Notes: generated by a model not told the origin, from the letters alone. 47,340 bases of DNA from JABJMC01 sp964473745 (GCA_964473745.1 CAYYQE010000010.1:1-47340), one strand, 5' to 3'; shown: positions 1-6,981, numbered from the stretch's first letter. Made by a program: numbers and translations.

Positions 1-44
1 AAATTCCATACCAAAAATCCGCGAAAAAATCGCAATATACCTGT

Positions 45-118
45 TGGCTGGGGCGCAGGGATTCGAACCCCGGATCACGGGACCAGAACCCGTTGCCTTA
101 CCACTTGGCTACACCCCA
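45..118 (-). tRNA. tRNA-Gln (CUG)
   Basis: The reverse complement folds as a full cloverleaf. A 7-bp acceptor stem (UGGGGUG with CGCCCCA, one U-G wobble) is followed by discriminator G and an encoded CCA at 45-47. The anticodon stem ACGGG/CCCGU encloses loop UUCUGGU, giving anticodon CUG (glutamine), and the T arm carries GGUUCGAAUCC. The 5' end (109-118) overlaps the end of the guanylate kinase gene, whose TAG stop lies inside the tRNA acceptor/D junction. Confidence 0.96.
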
Positions 119-681
119 ACATTTTTCAAAACCGTCTCAACATCATTAAGTAATTTTTCTGTTTCCCCAGTAGTGCTTTCCACGACATAATCACACTCGG
201 GAATCCAAGTTAACTCTTGCAAATAACTAGCATAACGACGCTCAATCTCTTCAATCGACATAGCCGCTCTTTTCAAAATTCTTTCCTGTAAAATCTCCCA
301 ATCCGGAACTGTTAAAAAAATCGACACTAACTGCTCTTTTGGAATTATTTCACGAATTGACCGCAAACCCTGCACATCCACCTCGCGGATTACGGTTTTT
401 CCCTCAGCTAACGCTTCTAAAATCGGTTTTTTAAGCGTTCCATAATAGTGATCCTGATGCACCACCGCATATTCCAAAAATTCCCCCTGCTCAATTTTAT
501 GCTCAAATTCGTCCTTAGAAATAAAATGATAGACCTCCCCTGCCCGTTCATTGGGCCGTTTTGCCCGGGTAGTACAAGATAATGGAAATACAAACTCAGG
601 GTGTTTTTCTCGTAACCCAGCCAATACTGTCCCCTTGCCTGAACCTGATGAACCTAGAATTAGTATGAATCTTCCTGGCAT
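109..681 (-). CDS. gmk: guanylate kinase
   Basis: Phosphorylates GMP (and dGMP) to GDP with ATP in the cytoplasm, for nucleotide recycling. The 190-residue length is typical. The P-loop is GSSGSGKGT near residue 10; the usual form is GPSGxGKxT. The GMP-binding region follows: SCTTRAKRPNE, then GEVYHF, GEFLEYA and the YYGT turn, then DVQG near residue 103. The lid-region arginines and the family's R-rich RILKR segment are present. The start is the ATG at 681. The stop codon TAG (109-111) sits within tRNA-Gln on the same strand, so mRNA and tRNA share 10 nt and the tRNA 5' end must be cut from the gmk transcript or made from a separate one. A + strand promoter begins 7 bp beyond the start codon, so gmk is divergent from the structured-RNA region. 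Confidence 0.95.
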   Translation of the reverse strand: MPGRFILILGSSGSGKGTVLAGLREKHPEFVFPLSCTTRAKRPNERAGEVYHFISKDEFEHKIEQGEFLEYAVVHQDHYYGTLKKPILEALAEGKTVIREVDVQGLRSIREIIPKEQLVSIFLTVPDWEILQERILKRAAMSIEEIERRYASYLQELTWIPECDYVVESTTGETEKLLNDVETVLKNVGV

Positions 682-687
682 AGACTG

Positions 688-716
688 TTGACTAATTTAA
701 AATGTTGTGTTATTAT
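688..716 (+). promoter_or_regulatory. sigma-70-type promoter for the structured RNA region
   Basis: TTGACT (688-693), a 17-nt spacer and TATTAT (711-716) match the housekeeping promoter with near-ideal spacing. It points away from gmk into a region with no credible gene but many hairpins. Transcription would start near 723. The same architecture (TTGACt/a, 16-17 nt, TAttAT/TAgAAT) recurs at 23243, 25198 and 35094 in this window, which supports it. Confidence 0.6.
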
Positions 717-1192
717 ATTCTAATCCCTTAAGACATATAAGGATTTCAATTCTTCTCTCAAGAAGATTCTAACAGAAAGTAGTGAGGATTGAAATTCCAG
801 GTAAAAAATGGTAAACTATAGGGATTTGATCCTTAAAAAATTGGTCGGCAAAATCCTAACCCAACCTGAAAAGTCGGTAGGGAGGAGGGCCTCACGAGTA
901 AACTTTCCATTTTTAGTCCCTGCTCGTGCCTCCCTTCCTATCTACTTTTCGATTTAGGTTGCGGCTACAACCTCCCGTTTTCCTGGTCTCTCTCCCTCTT
1001 AGGAGATCAAGACCTCTTAAACAAAAACAAAAACTTTTGGCATTCGCTTGCTTAAAACCAAGTGATGCACCCAAACAAAAACAAATTTTCTTGGTGGTGA
1101 ACCAATTAAAACCTCACCAAAGAACGGTAGAAAGGTTACCTGAGCGAACTAGCCGACTCTCAAGTATAAGTTCTCAAAACACTTTATCCCTG

Positions 1193-1238
1193 TTTGATAA
1201 AATCAGCAGATGCGATTTGATAAAATCAGCAGATGCGA
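1193..1238. repeat. perfect tandem duplication, 23-bp unit x2
   Basis: The unit beginning TTTGATAAAATCAGCAG occurs at 1193-1215 and again, identically, at 1216-1238. It lies near the 3' end of the candidate structured RNA, just before its terminator. It is either a recent duplication or a repeated binding/structural module of that RNA. Confidence 0.9.
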
Positions 1239-1259
1239 TAGGTGGATGCGAGGTCTTAC

Positions 1260-1293
1260 AAAAAAACTCACTTTTTATATTGTGAGTTTTTTT
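1260..1293. terminator. bidirectional Rho-independent terminator
   Basis: AAAAAAACTCAC and GTGAGTTTTTTT form a stem around a short A/T loop, with U-runs in both reading directions. It ends the candidate + strand RNA and also lies 17 bp past the ssb stop on the minus strand, so it probably serves both. Confidence 0.85.
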
Positions 1294-1309
1294 GTTGTCT
1301 AAATTCTTA

Positions 1310-1777
1310 TTAAAACGGCAAATCTTCTACCGCAACTTCCTCTTTAGGTGCTTTTTTATCAGCATCTTCAACCGGGGGCTCTTCATCTACCCCAATTCCA
1401 GCTGGTTCACGATCAACAACCGCTTCACCACTCATTGGCGCACCCTTACTCCCTAACATAATCATATTATCCGCCACAATTTCGGTTCGATACCTCTTTA
1501 CACCATCTTGACCTTCCCATTCCCGCGTTTGCAAACGTCCTTCAATAAAAACTTTGCTTCCCTTGCGCAAATACTGCGCACAAATTTCAGCTAATTTACC
1601 CCATACCACAACATTATGAAACTCTGTTTTCTCCTGTTGTTGGCCATTAGCATCCTTCCAACGATGGTTAGTCGCAACTCCAAAATTAGCCACTGATCGG
1701 CCACTTGGTGTCTGACGAGTCTCGGGATCACGAGTAAGATTCCCAATAATTTGAGCTTTATTTAATGACATCGACAT
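1310..1777 (-). CDS. ssb: single-stranded DNA-binding protein
   Basis: Binds ssDNA as a tetramer during replication, repair and recombination. The N-terminal OB fold (residues about 3-108) is recognisable from NKAQIIGNLTRDPE, the FGVATNHRW strand, EFHNVVVWGKLAE, YLRKGSKVFIEGRLQTREW and a closing VADNMIMLGSKG. A short acidic linker follows, ending in the protein-interaction tip VEDLPF, equivalent to the DDIPF tip of E. coli SSB. The length (155) is normal. Two possible ATGs lie two codons apart (MSMS); no clear SD precedes either. It is transcribed toward the shared terminator at 1260-1293. Confidence 0.95.
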   Translation of the reverse strand: MSMSLNKAQIIGNLTRDPETRQTPSGRSVANFGVATNHRWKDANGQQQEKTEFHNVVVWGKLAEICAQYLRKGSKVFIEGRLQTREWEGQDGVKRYRTEIVADNMIMLGSKGAPMSGEAVVDREPAGIGVDEEPPVEDADKKAPKEEVAVEDLPF

Positions 1778-1888
1778 TTCAAAAAAGGTTATAAAAATAA
1801 GCGTGGCCTAAATGCTACTAAAATAACGCAACTTTGCCAAATGTTTCAGCTCGCCTAAAATTAACCTACATGACATAATGCACCCGTT

Positions 1889-2995
1889 ATGCAAACCACT
1901 TACTGTTTTCATCTTGGCCGAAATCACGAACTTTCGCTCGCAGAATTGCGTACTTTTTTAGGAGAAAATATTGAATCACAAGGAGAAATCGCGGTAATTA
2001 ATATGGATCATTTAGAAGAACCCCGAAAATTTCTGGATCAACTAGGGGGCACCATGAAAATAAGTGAAAAAATCGAAAAATCAATCCCCGAAATGTTGCT
2101 TCAAATAAAACCCGAGGGAAAAATTAAATTTGGGCTTAATCTTTTTCCCGCAGACAACCGCAAACTTCTCAAAAAACTTAAAAACATCAAAGACATTTTA
2201 AAAAACCAAAAACGCAACCCGCGCTTCATCAACAAAAAAGAAAACCTAACCACCGCCATGATTATTAAAGGTGGCCTAACTAAAGAAGGAACCGACTTTA
2301 ATTTAGTTGAATTTAAAGGAGAAACCCTAACAACCAGGACCGTGGCCGTCCAAAATTTTGCGGCTTACAGTCTACGCGACTACGAAAAACCAGCTCGTCT
2401 CGCCAAAGAAGGCATGCTCCCCCCCAAACTGGCCCAAATAATGATTAACTTAAGTGGCCGCAATTCAGGCACGCTTTATGATCCTTTTTGTGGAAGCGGA
2501 ACCGTCTTGGGTGAAGCTCTAATTAAAGGAATGAACGCCATTGGTTCAGACTTGGACCCCAAAGCTATCGAAGCCGCCCAAAAAAACACCACCTGGCTCC
2601 AAAAACAATTTAAAACAACTGGGGACTTTCACCTTTTTCAAAAAGACGCTCAAGAAATAATTGTCACTGATTTACCGCAAACTCCAGATATGATTGTTAG
2701 CGAAACTCATCTAGGCCCACCTTGTAATCCCAAAATGACCGAGGGCCAAATTAAACAAATCCAAAAAGAACTCCTCCCCCTCTACAAAAACACCTTTCAC
2801 AATTTACGCCCGCTACTCAAGCCCAAAACCCCGTTAGTAATTGCCTTCCCGCTCCATCACGTGAATCGGAGTCCACTCCCTTTACCAGGTTTAAAAGAAA
2901 TCCTCAAAACAGCTGGCTACAAAATCCACGATGAACTTATTTATCATCGCCAAAAACAGATCGTGGGCCGCCAGATAATTGTGTTTGAAAGTTAA
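1889..2995 (+). CDS. TRM11/TrmG10-like RNA methyltransferase
   Basis: Probably an S-adenosylmethionine-dependent tRNA (guanine-N2) methyltransferase of the UPF0020/TRM11 group. The N-terminal part (about 1-170) resembles the substrate-binding half of that family (opening FHLGRNHELSLAELRTFLG). The C-terminal half is a Rossmann methyltransferase: motif I is YDPFCGSGTVLGEA near residue 197, followed by the acidic SDLDPKAIEAAQKN that binds SAM. The catalytic motif IV, normally N/DPPY, reads SETHLGPP near 276, a substitution that leaves the Pro-Pro but not the acidic/Asn residue in the usual place. Its length of 368 fits. It has no SD and stands alone between ssb (divergent) and tRNA-Asn. The RNA target is inferred only from family resemblance. 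Confidence 0.75.
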   Translation: MQTTYCFHLGRNHELSLAELRTFLGENIESQGEIAVINMDHLEEPRKFLDQLGGTMKISEKIEKSIPEMLLQIKPEGKIKFGLNLFPADNRKLLKKLKNIKDILKNQKRNPRFINKKENLTTAMIIKGGLTKEGTDFNLVEFKGETLTTRTVAVQNFAAYSLRDYEKPARLAKEGMLPPKLAQIMINLSGRNSGTLYDPFCGSGTVLGEALIKGMNAIGSDLDPKAIEAAQKNTTWLQKQFKTTGDFHLFQKDAQEIIVTDLPQTPDMIVSETHLGPPCNPKMTEGQIKQIQKELLPLYKNTFHNLRPLLKPKTPLVIAFPLHHVNRSPLPLPGLKEILKTAGYKIHDELIYHRQKQIVGRQIIVFES

Positions 2996-3087
2996 AACGA
3001 ATTTGATATAGTTACGCCGTGCTCTCCTACCGAACGGACCAAGACTTGTCGCAGTCCGTGAGGAATAAAGTGAGCAATCTCCGGGTC

Positions 3088-3163
3088 TCGTGGGCCCCGA
3101 GGTTGCGAAAACATTATTAGGGAAAAAGAGCCCACGAGAAAAAACCGCAGGTTTTGTCTCGTG
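3088..3163. repeat. overlapping alternative hairpins upstream of tRNA-Asn
   Basis: CTCGTGGGC (3088-3096) can pair perfectly with GCCCACGAG (3130-3138). The same CACGAG segment also starts a 31-nt hairpin (3133-3163; CACGAGA..TCTCGTG outside, AAAACC GCA GGTTTT inside, one mismatch). The two folds exclude each other. The segment lies directly before the tRNA and could be a transcript-processing or attenuation structure; the function is not known. Confidence 0.6.
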
Positions 3164-3169
3164 CAATTC

Positions 3170-3244
3170 TCCGGGGTAGCGCAGCGGTAGCGCAGTTGAC
3201 TGTTAATCAATTGGTCGTGGGTTCGAATCCCACCCCCGGAGCCA
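3170..3244 (+). tRNA. tRNA-Asn (GUU)
   Basis: Acceptor stem UCCGGGG/CCCCGGA, discriminator G, encoded CCA (3242-3244). The anticodon stem GUUGA/UCAAU encloses CUGUUAA, giving anticodon GUU. The T arm GTGGGTTCGAATCCCAC is perfect. Its last 18 nt are repeated 167 bp downstream. Confidence 0.96.
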
Positions 3245-3411
3245 TTTTAAATTACTCGGGCCCACAGGGTCCGAGGAATTTGAAATATGTGTTTCTGTGG
3301 GTGGGATCAGAACCGCAGGTTCGGACATCGAGCGAGCGAACAAAGTGGCCGCGTTTACGGGGACATTTTTGAGCGAGCGATGATGAATAGCTGGCGCGAA
3401 GCGACAGCGTC

Positions 3412-3429
3412 ATCCCACCCCCGGAGCCA
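3412..3429 (+). repeat. second copy of the tRNA-Asn 3' end (att-like direct repeat)
   Basis: The 18 nt ATCCCACCCCCGGAGCCA, identical to 3227-3244 at the end of tRNA-Asn including CCA, recur here without the rest of a tRNA. Duplicated tRNA 3' ends are the classical footprint of integrase-mediated insertion. The 167 bp between the copies hold no gene, only short palindromes (CTCGGGCCC..GGGtCCGAG; GAACC-gca-GGTTC) and a repeated GAGCGAGCGA, so any element has been lost or was tiny. Confidence 0.7.
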
Positions 3430-3480
3430 ATTTTTTGCAAATTAAAATTATCCGAAGTCCAAACAAAATTCGAACTTGGT

Positions 3481-4176
3481 CTACTCATCAAAACTCTCTG
3501 TCTTGATTTTAGAATTATTTTTAAGTGACGCTTTCACCGCATTCCAAAACTCCAAAACTTCTTCAAGGGTATCGAAATAAAAATGAAACATATATCCTCT
3601 GTCATATCCTGTATCTCCAGAAATTTTATGTCTAAATTCATGACTCTTAGCCACAACTCTATCAAGTTCCTCATCATAATAATCAAATTCTTTACCATAA
3701 GGATCACTACAATAAACGTCTCTTTTTTGATATTTTGAAAACGGAAACAAGCCCAACAAACGATCTAAAAATCCTTTATCGAAAGAATCAACTTCATACT
3801 TCTGGCAAACAAAACTTACCAAATACTCACTCCCAAACTTAATCAACGCATAAGTTGCCGAACGACTACGTTGACGCCTTTGATTATACGCAAGTGGCAA
3901 TCTAAATGATTCAATAATATCTCGACCCTCAGAAGCTTCGACACACGCCTCCATTTTCATTCTCAGTTCCCTAGCCAAAGCAATCACCCTTGAAAAACGA
4001 TCATGATCATAAGAAATCTCCAAGAGCATTTCATGTAATCGGAAGCCTAAATCTGTTAAATGCCTATCTTGAAACGTCTCTCCTATGAACTGCGCATTGG
4101 CAGCAACATTTGCATAAGGTTCTTTCTCCTTCAAATCAATGATTTCCAATGATTCTCTTGGTAAGCCAATTGCCAA
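3481..4176 (-). CDS. uncharacterised protein
   Basis: I do not recognise a family. The 231-residue product is soluble and mixed helical/strand, without signal peptide or membrane segment. A middle portion rich in basic residues (QRRQRSRSATYALIKFG, about 118-134) precedes an aromatic-rich C-terminal third (YGKEFDYYDEELD, GYMFHFYFDTLEEVLEFWN) and a charged tail. The open frame has no ATG at its 5' end; the best start is TTG at 4176, because an in-frame stop lies shortly upstream and the next internal ATG would remove about 47 residues. This could mean a real TTG start or a gene that has lost its original 5' end. It lies between the tRNA-Asn repeat and a toxin-like gene, an accessory-looking context. 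Confidence 0.6.
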   Translation of the reverse strand: MAIGLPRESLEIIDLKEKEPYANVAANAQFIGETFQDRHLTDLGFRLHEMLLEISYDHDRFSRVIALARELRMKMEACVEASEGRDIIESFRLPLAYNQRRQRSRSATYALIKFGSEYLVSFVCQKYEVDSFDKGFLDRLLGLFPFSKYQKRDVYCSDPYGKEFDYYDEELDRVVAKSHEFRHKISGDTGYDRGYMFHFYFDTLEEVLEFWNAVKASLKNNSKIKTESFDE

Positions 4177-4334
4177 TTTAAGGGATGGATAAGAATAGGA
4201 ACAATTTTTACCAAATTAAGCCAATTCCGTCAATGATTTGACCTCAAACCCAGTTCAAACATCGTCCACCCCTAAATCTTGAAAACACCCACACTACATA
4301 GTATAATAAAATTACTTTCGGGATTGTCCCGCGA

Positions 4335-4354
4335 CCCCGCCAGCAATGGCGGGG
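4335..4354. repeat. GC-rich hairpin with GNRA loop downstream of the toxin-like gene
   Basis: CCCCGCCA-GCAA-TGGCGGGG is a perfect 8-bp stem with a GCAA tetraloop, set in A/T-rich DNA 8 bp beyond the MazF-like stop codon. No U-run follows on the gene's strand, so it is more like a REP-type palindrome or RNA 3' end protector than a simple terminator. Confidence 0.6.
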
Positions 4355-4361
4355 AACATTT

Positions 4362-4790
4362 TTATAGATACAAATTTTTAAACCCTTCTTTAATCTTAAT
4401 AAAATCACTTTCGTACAATTCCGATAGTTTTGAATAAAACCGCCGATAATCAACTGCCCTAGCTTGATGAAGGCACGCCGTAATAATACGACCATGTTGA
4501 GGGAAAGATACATACCATGATCCTTCTCTCTTTTGAGTTGTTGTCGGAATCACAAAATAAAACCCATGCGACAACTTTTTCAAAACAATTACCGGACACG
4601 AAAAAAGATCACTTTTCCCATTAATTTCCGAACCCACATTCTCCCCAACACTTGCCCACCAAATATCACCCTCATTTACATAAGGTGGAGAACAGCCCTT
4701 AAAATGCAATATTTCTTTTAATCCAATCCATTTTAAAAATCTTTTGATATACATATTATTTTTTGAAGTAGAGTAAAAACCGTAACACAT
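4362..4790 (-). CDS. MazF/PemK-like toxin (growth inhibitor family)
   Basis: Likely an mRNA interferase-type beta-barrel protein of the PemK/MazF superfamily, which cleaves RNA when not bound by its antitoxin. Family signs, with residues counted from the 4790 start: GDIWWASVGENVGSEINGKS near 41-60, PVIVLKKL near 66, YFVIPTTTQKREGSWYVSF near 77-95 (the PTTT segment aligns with PLTT of MazF), ACLHQARAVDYRRF near 105, then the terminal helix SDFIKIKEGFKNLY. Start: the frame can open with TTG at 4802, but ATG at 4790 is better; ATG at 4754 is also possible and would drop a hydrophobic, basic N-terminal extension. No antitoxin gene lies beside it, which is common for such proteins in this lineage, so it may be solitary. 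A 22-bp palindrome lies just upstream. Confidence 0.75.
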   Translation of the reverse strand: MCYGFYSTSKNNMYIKRFLKWIGLKEILHFKGCSPPYVNEGDIWWASVGENVGSEINGKSDLFSCPVIVLKKLSHGFYFVIPTTTQKREGSWYVSFPQHGRIITACLHQARAVDYRRFYSKLSELYESDFIKIKEGFKNLYL

Positions 4791-4822
4791 CGAGATGAAC
4801 AAAACTTAACAAAAAAATGAAC

Positions 4823-4844
4823 AATTTGTGCCCGGGCACAAATT
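4823..4844. promoter_or_regulatory. 22-bp perfect palindrome upstream of the MazF-like gene (operator candidate)
   Basis: AATTTGTGCCC followed by its exact reverse complement GGGCACAAATT, with no spacer. It lies 33-54 bp upstream of the ATG at 4790, where a dimeric repressor could block transcription. Toxin modules are commonly autoregulated through palindromes, but no cognate repressor gene is visible here. As RNA the palindrome has no loop, so a DNA operator is more likely than a riboregulator. Confidence 0.55.
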
Positions 4845-4908
4845 TGCCAAACGAGCTAAATTTCATAGCGCAAATAAAATGAGCGCGTCATCCCGCCCCA
4901 TCTATTTA

Positions 4909-6381
4909 TTACGAAACTCCTACTTGTGGTCTCCGACTAACAACCGGTCCTTTCTCCCTAAATGACCAATAAGCAGCAGCATTAACTGCAAGAGCAAGGG
5001 GTTTGTTTTTAACTGAGCTTGCTCTTCGTAAGATATTTCTTGGGGAAAAGAATTGTCTACGAGTTTTTTCATAAATATCTTGTAATTCAGGTGGTGTCAT
5101 TTGCTGTGGTTGGAAAACAACTTGCCCTGCCGTATACCTGTTCCAATCTCTGCTAATAATGCGTCCTTCTTCATCTAGTCGTTCAAATAAAGGTGTTCCT
5201 GGAAAAGGGGTAAGAATTGAAAAAGTTGCCATATCAAGCTTTATATCAGTGAGTGTATCTACCATATCTCGAATGCTTTCTGGACTATCGTTATCCATGC
5301 CTAAAATAAAAGAACCTATAACCGATATTCCATGTCTATGTAATCTTTCTACTGCTTCCCGATAATCGCGTGTTGTATTAACTTTTTTCCCAACTCCTCG
5401 TAAATTTTCTTTATTTGTTGATTCAAATCCAATTAGTGATGTTCTATAACCACTTTCTTGCAATAATCTTAAAAGCTCTTCATCATCGGCAGTATCAATC
5501 GAACTCATCGAAGCCCATCGTATCCCAAGTGGTCGTAAAGCTTCAGCAAGCCTTGCGGCTTCTTCTCTGTTTGTCAGAAGATTGTCATCATAAAAAGGTA
5601 CTATATGAGGCCAAAGTGGCGGATTGCGTTTTATAGCTTCGACTACTTGCTCAACTGGGAGACGCCTTTGTTTTCTGCCAATCATGTTCGGGGTGCAACA
5701 AAATTCACATGGCTGTGGGCAGCCTCGAGAAATATGTAATGGCATAACTCTTGATCGAGGGGCAAGAGGAATTTCCCATGTTTCTGGTCTATTTGCTCTT
5801 CCGTCATATCTTTCTTTTAAATTACCTGTTTGAGCGTCTTCTAATAATTCCGGCCATACACATTCTGCTTCTCCCTGTACGATAGCATCGCAGTGTTCTA
5901 GTGCTTCATCTGGGAGAAAAGTAGGGTGAATTCCTCCCATTACAATTTGAATATCGCGTCTTGATTGCCGAAGTCTATCGGCAATTTGATAAGCACGAGG
6001 TGCCATTGCTGTTGCGGCCGAGATACCAACCAAATCGTTTTCGGCAATTTGTTCAAGATTAAGAGGACCGGCATTTTCATCGATTATAGTTGCTACATTT
6101 GCATCATCAGGGGTACACATTTGAACAGCTGCCAAGCTACTTTGAGAAGCTGTAACTGGATTGTATGACAAATGGTGATAAGAGGGAGCTCGTGGACTAA
6201 CAAGGGCAATTTTAAATCTAGGATCTTCATAATGTACGCCATTATCAGCTTCTGGATTTCCGAAAATACGTTCACGCGCGCTTCCTATCGCTTGTCTAAC
6301 ACTTCCTGCAACATGAATTATTCGATCTACAGGTCGTTGATCGGTCTCAGGAAAATTAATTCTAGAATCAATTGAGTCCAT
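4909..6381 (-). CDS. B12-binding-domain radical SAM enzyme
   Basis: A cobalamin-binding-type radical SAM protein of the BchE/methylthiotransferase-like superfamily. An N-terminal Rossmann B12-binding-like domain (about 55-190; FKIALVSPRAPSYHH, NDLVGISAATAMAPRAYQIADRLR, MGGIHPTFLPDEAL) is followed by the radical SAM core with CxxxCxxC in GCPQPCEFC (Cys 221, 225, 228), which binds the 4Fe-4S cluster. Conserved downstream blocks include FYDDNLLTNREEA, GFESTNKENLRGVGKK and GSFILGMDNDSPESI, then PFPGTPLF near 405. The classic DxHxxG B12 base-off motif is not evident, so cobalamin may bind base-on or not at all. ATG at 6381 is preferred over GTG at 6387. The substrate is unknown; it stands alone. 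It is one of four radical SAM genes in the window. Confidence 0.85.
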   Translation of the reverse strand: MDSIDSRINFPETDQRPVDRIIHVAGSVRQAIGSARERIFGNPEADNGVHYEDPRFKIALVSPRAPSYHHLSYNPVTASQSSLAAVQMCTPDDANVATIIDENAGPLNLEQIAENDLVGISAATAMAPRAYQIADRLRQSRRDIQIVMGGIHPTFLPDEALEHCDAIVQGEAECVWPELLEDAQTGNLKERYDGRANRPETWEIPLAPRSRVMPLHISRGCPQPCEFCCTPNMIGRKQRRLPVEQVVEAIKRNPPLWPHIVPFYDDNLLTNREEAARLAEALRPLGIRWASMSSIDTADDEELLRLLQESGYRTSLIGFESTNKENLRGVGKKVNTTRDYREAVERLHRHGISVIGSFILGMDNDSPESIRDMVDTLTDIKLDMATFSILTPFPGTPLFERLDEEGRIISRDWNRYTAGQVVFQPQQMTPPELQDIYEKTRRQFFSPRNILRRASSVKNKPLALAVNAAAYWSFREKGPVVSRRPQVGVS

Positions 6382-6532
6382 AAACACTCAAATTATAGAA
6401 AGATGATTCAACTTTATCACACACACACCACAGTTCTAACATAGCCCACTATAGGAAGCCATTTTAAATTTGACATGTAAATTCGCAAAAAGCCTTTGCT
6501 TGGAGAGGAAAGATTTTTTGAAGTCACAAGCC

Positions 6533-6582
6533 GACCCCGGAGCGCCCCGCACGATTGACCGCAGGGCGCCCCAGCAGGGGTC
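6533..6582 (-). terminator. two-part GC-rich stem-loop after the small membrane-protein operon
   Basis: GACCCC (6533-6538) pairs with GGGGTC (6577-6582), and nested GCGCCC with GGGCGC (6564-6569). It begins about 13 bp past the stop of the last gene in the insert. There is no U-run, so it may stabilise the RNA 3' end rather than act as a standard terminator. Confidence 0.45.
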
Positions 6583-6594
6583 ACGCTCGGACGG

Positions 6595-6981
6595 TCACAC
6601 GCCAGGGTAAGGGGCTTTCTTCTGCTCCAGACGTAGTATCACGAACCAATAGACCATTCCAGCGATCCCGCCGATTACAGCGGCAAAGTCCAGACGTCGT
6701 GGTACCAAAAGGATTGCCGCCACGAAACCGAAGATGGCGAAAACAATAATCGGTGCCACAGTCAGCCCCATTCCTAAGTCGCTCCAGATACCCTCCCGCA
6801 AGTGCGCGATCGAGCTTCCGATGAGCACCACCAGGACTCCTGGGACGAGAGCACTCGAGCCCGGCCAGTCCAGGATCTTCATCAGGCCTCCGCTGACCAA
6901 AGCCGCCGCAATGAAGGTAAAGAACATCCCCACGGCGAAGACCAACGGACGTTTCACGAACAAATTTTCTTCAGCAGTCAT
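6595..6981 (-). CDS. small four-TM membrane protein (insert gene 4)
   Basis: Unknown function. The 128 residues starting MTAEENLFVKRP hold about four hydrophobic segments: LVFAVGMFFTFIAAALVSGG, SALVPGVLVVLIGSS, a VAPIIVFAIFGFVAAILLV stretch, and FAAVIGGIAGMVYWFVI, with a short basic C-terminus. I chose the ATG at 6981 because it overlaps the previous gene's TGA as ATGA (6978-6981) and has GGGAAAG just upstream; an ATG at 6993 in the same frame would add four residues. It is the last gene of a four-gene unit inside the TIR-bounded GC-rich insert. Its codon use (third position mostly G/C) contrasts with the neighbours outside the insert. Confidence 0.7.
   Translation of the reverse strand: MTAEENLFVKRPLVFAVGMFFTFIAAALVSGGLMKILDWPGSSALVPGVLVVLIGSSIAHLREGIWSDLGMGLTVAPIIVFAIFGFVAAILLVPRRLDFAAVIGGIAGMVYWFVILRLEQKKAPYPGV

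Larger units (their letters stand above)
723..1293 (+). ncRNA. candidate long structured non-coding RNA between gmk and ssb
   Basis: I see no convincing protein here; the longest + frame is basic, low-complexity and has no start signal. Instead a promoter, a chain of stem-loops and a terminator follow each other on the + strand. Arms seen include GGATTTCAAT pairing with ATTGAAATTCC (around 740-800, with TCTTCT/AGAAGA nested). A long stem runs from 862-898 to 923-961, closing a loop of about 24 nt. GGTCT/AGACC with CTCC/GGAG lies near 985-1015, GCATTCGCTTG/CAAGTGATGC near 1040-1070, and TTCTTGGTG/CACCAAAGAA near 1085-1130. Stems are joined by A-rich linkers such as AAACAAAAACAAA, as in tmRNA-like multi-domain RNAs. 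I found no tRNA-like ends, tag peptide, or RNase P conserved motifs, so the RNA class is unknown. Confidence 0.45.

Noticed and set aside
926..1285. 119-codon + strand open frame between gmk and ssb
   Set aside because: Basic, low-complexity product with no start signal, spanning clear RNA-type hairpins and a tandem repeat; structured RNA explains the region better.
723..1293. Assignment as tmRNA, RNase P RNA, 6S or SRP RNA
   Set aside because: No tRNA-like ends or tag frame, no GAGGAAAGUCC/ACAGAA pair, and no SRP apical motif found on either strand.
3252..3491. Frames overlapping the region after tRNA-Asn
   Set aside because: They run through the duplicated tRNA end and palindromes and give compositionally odd products.
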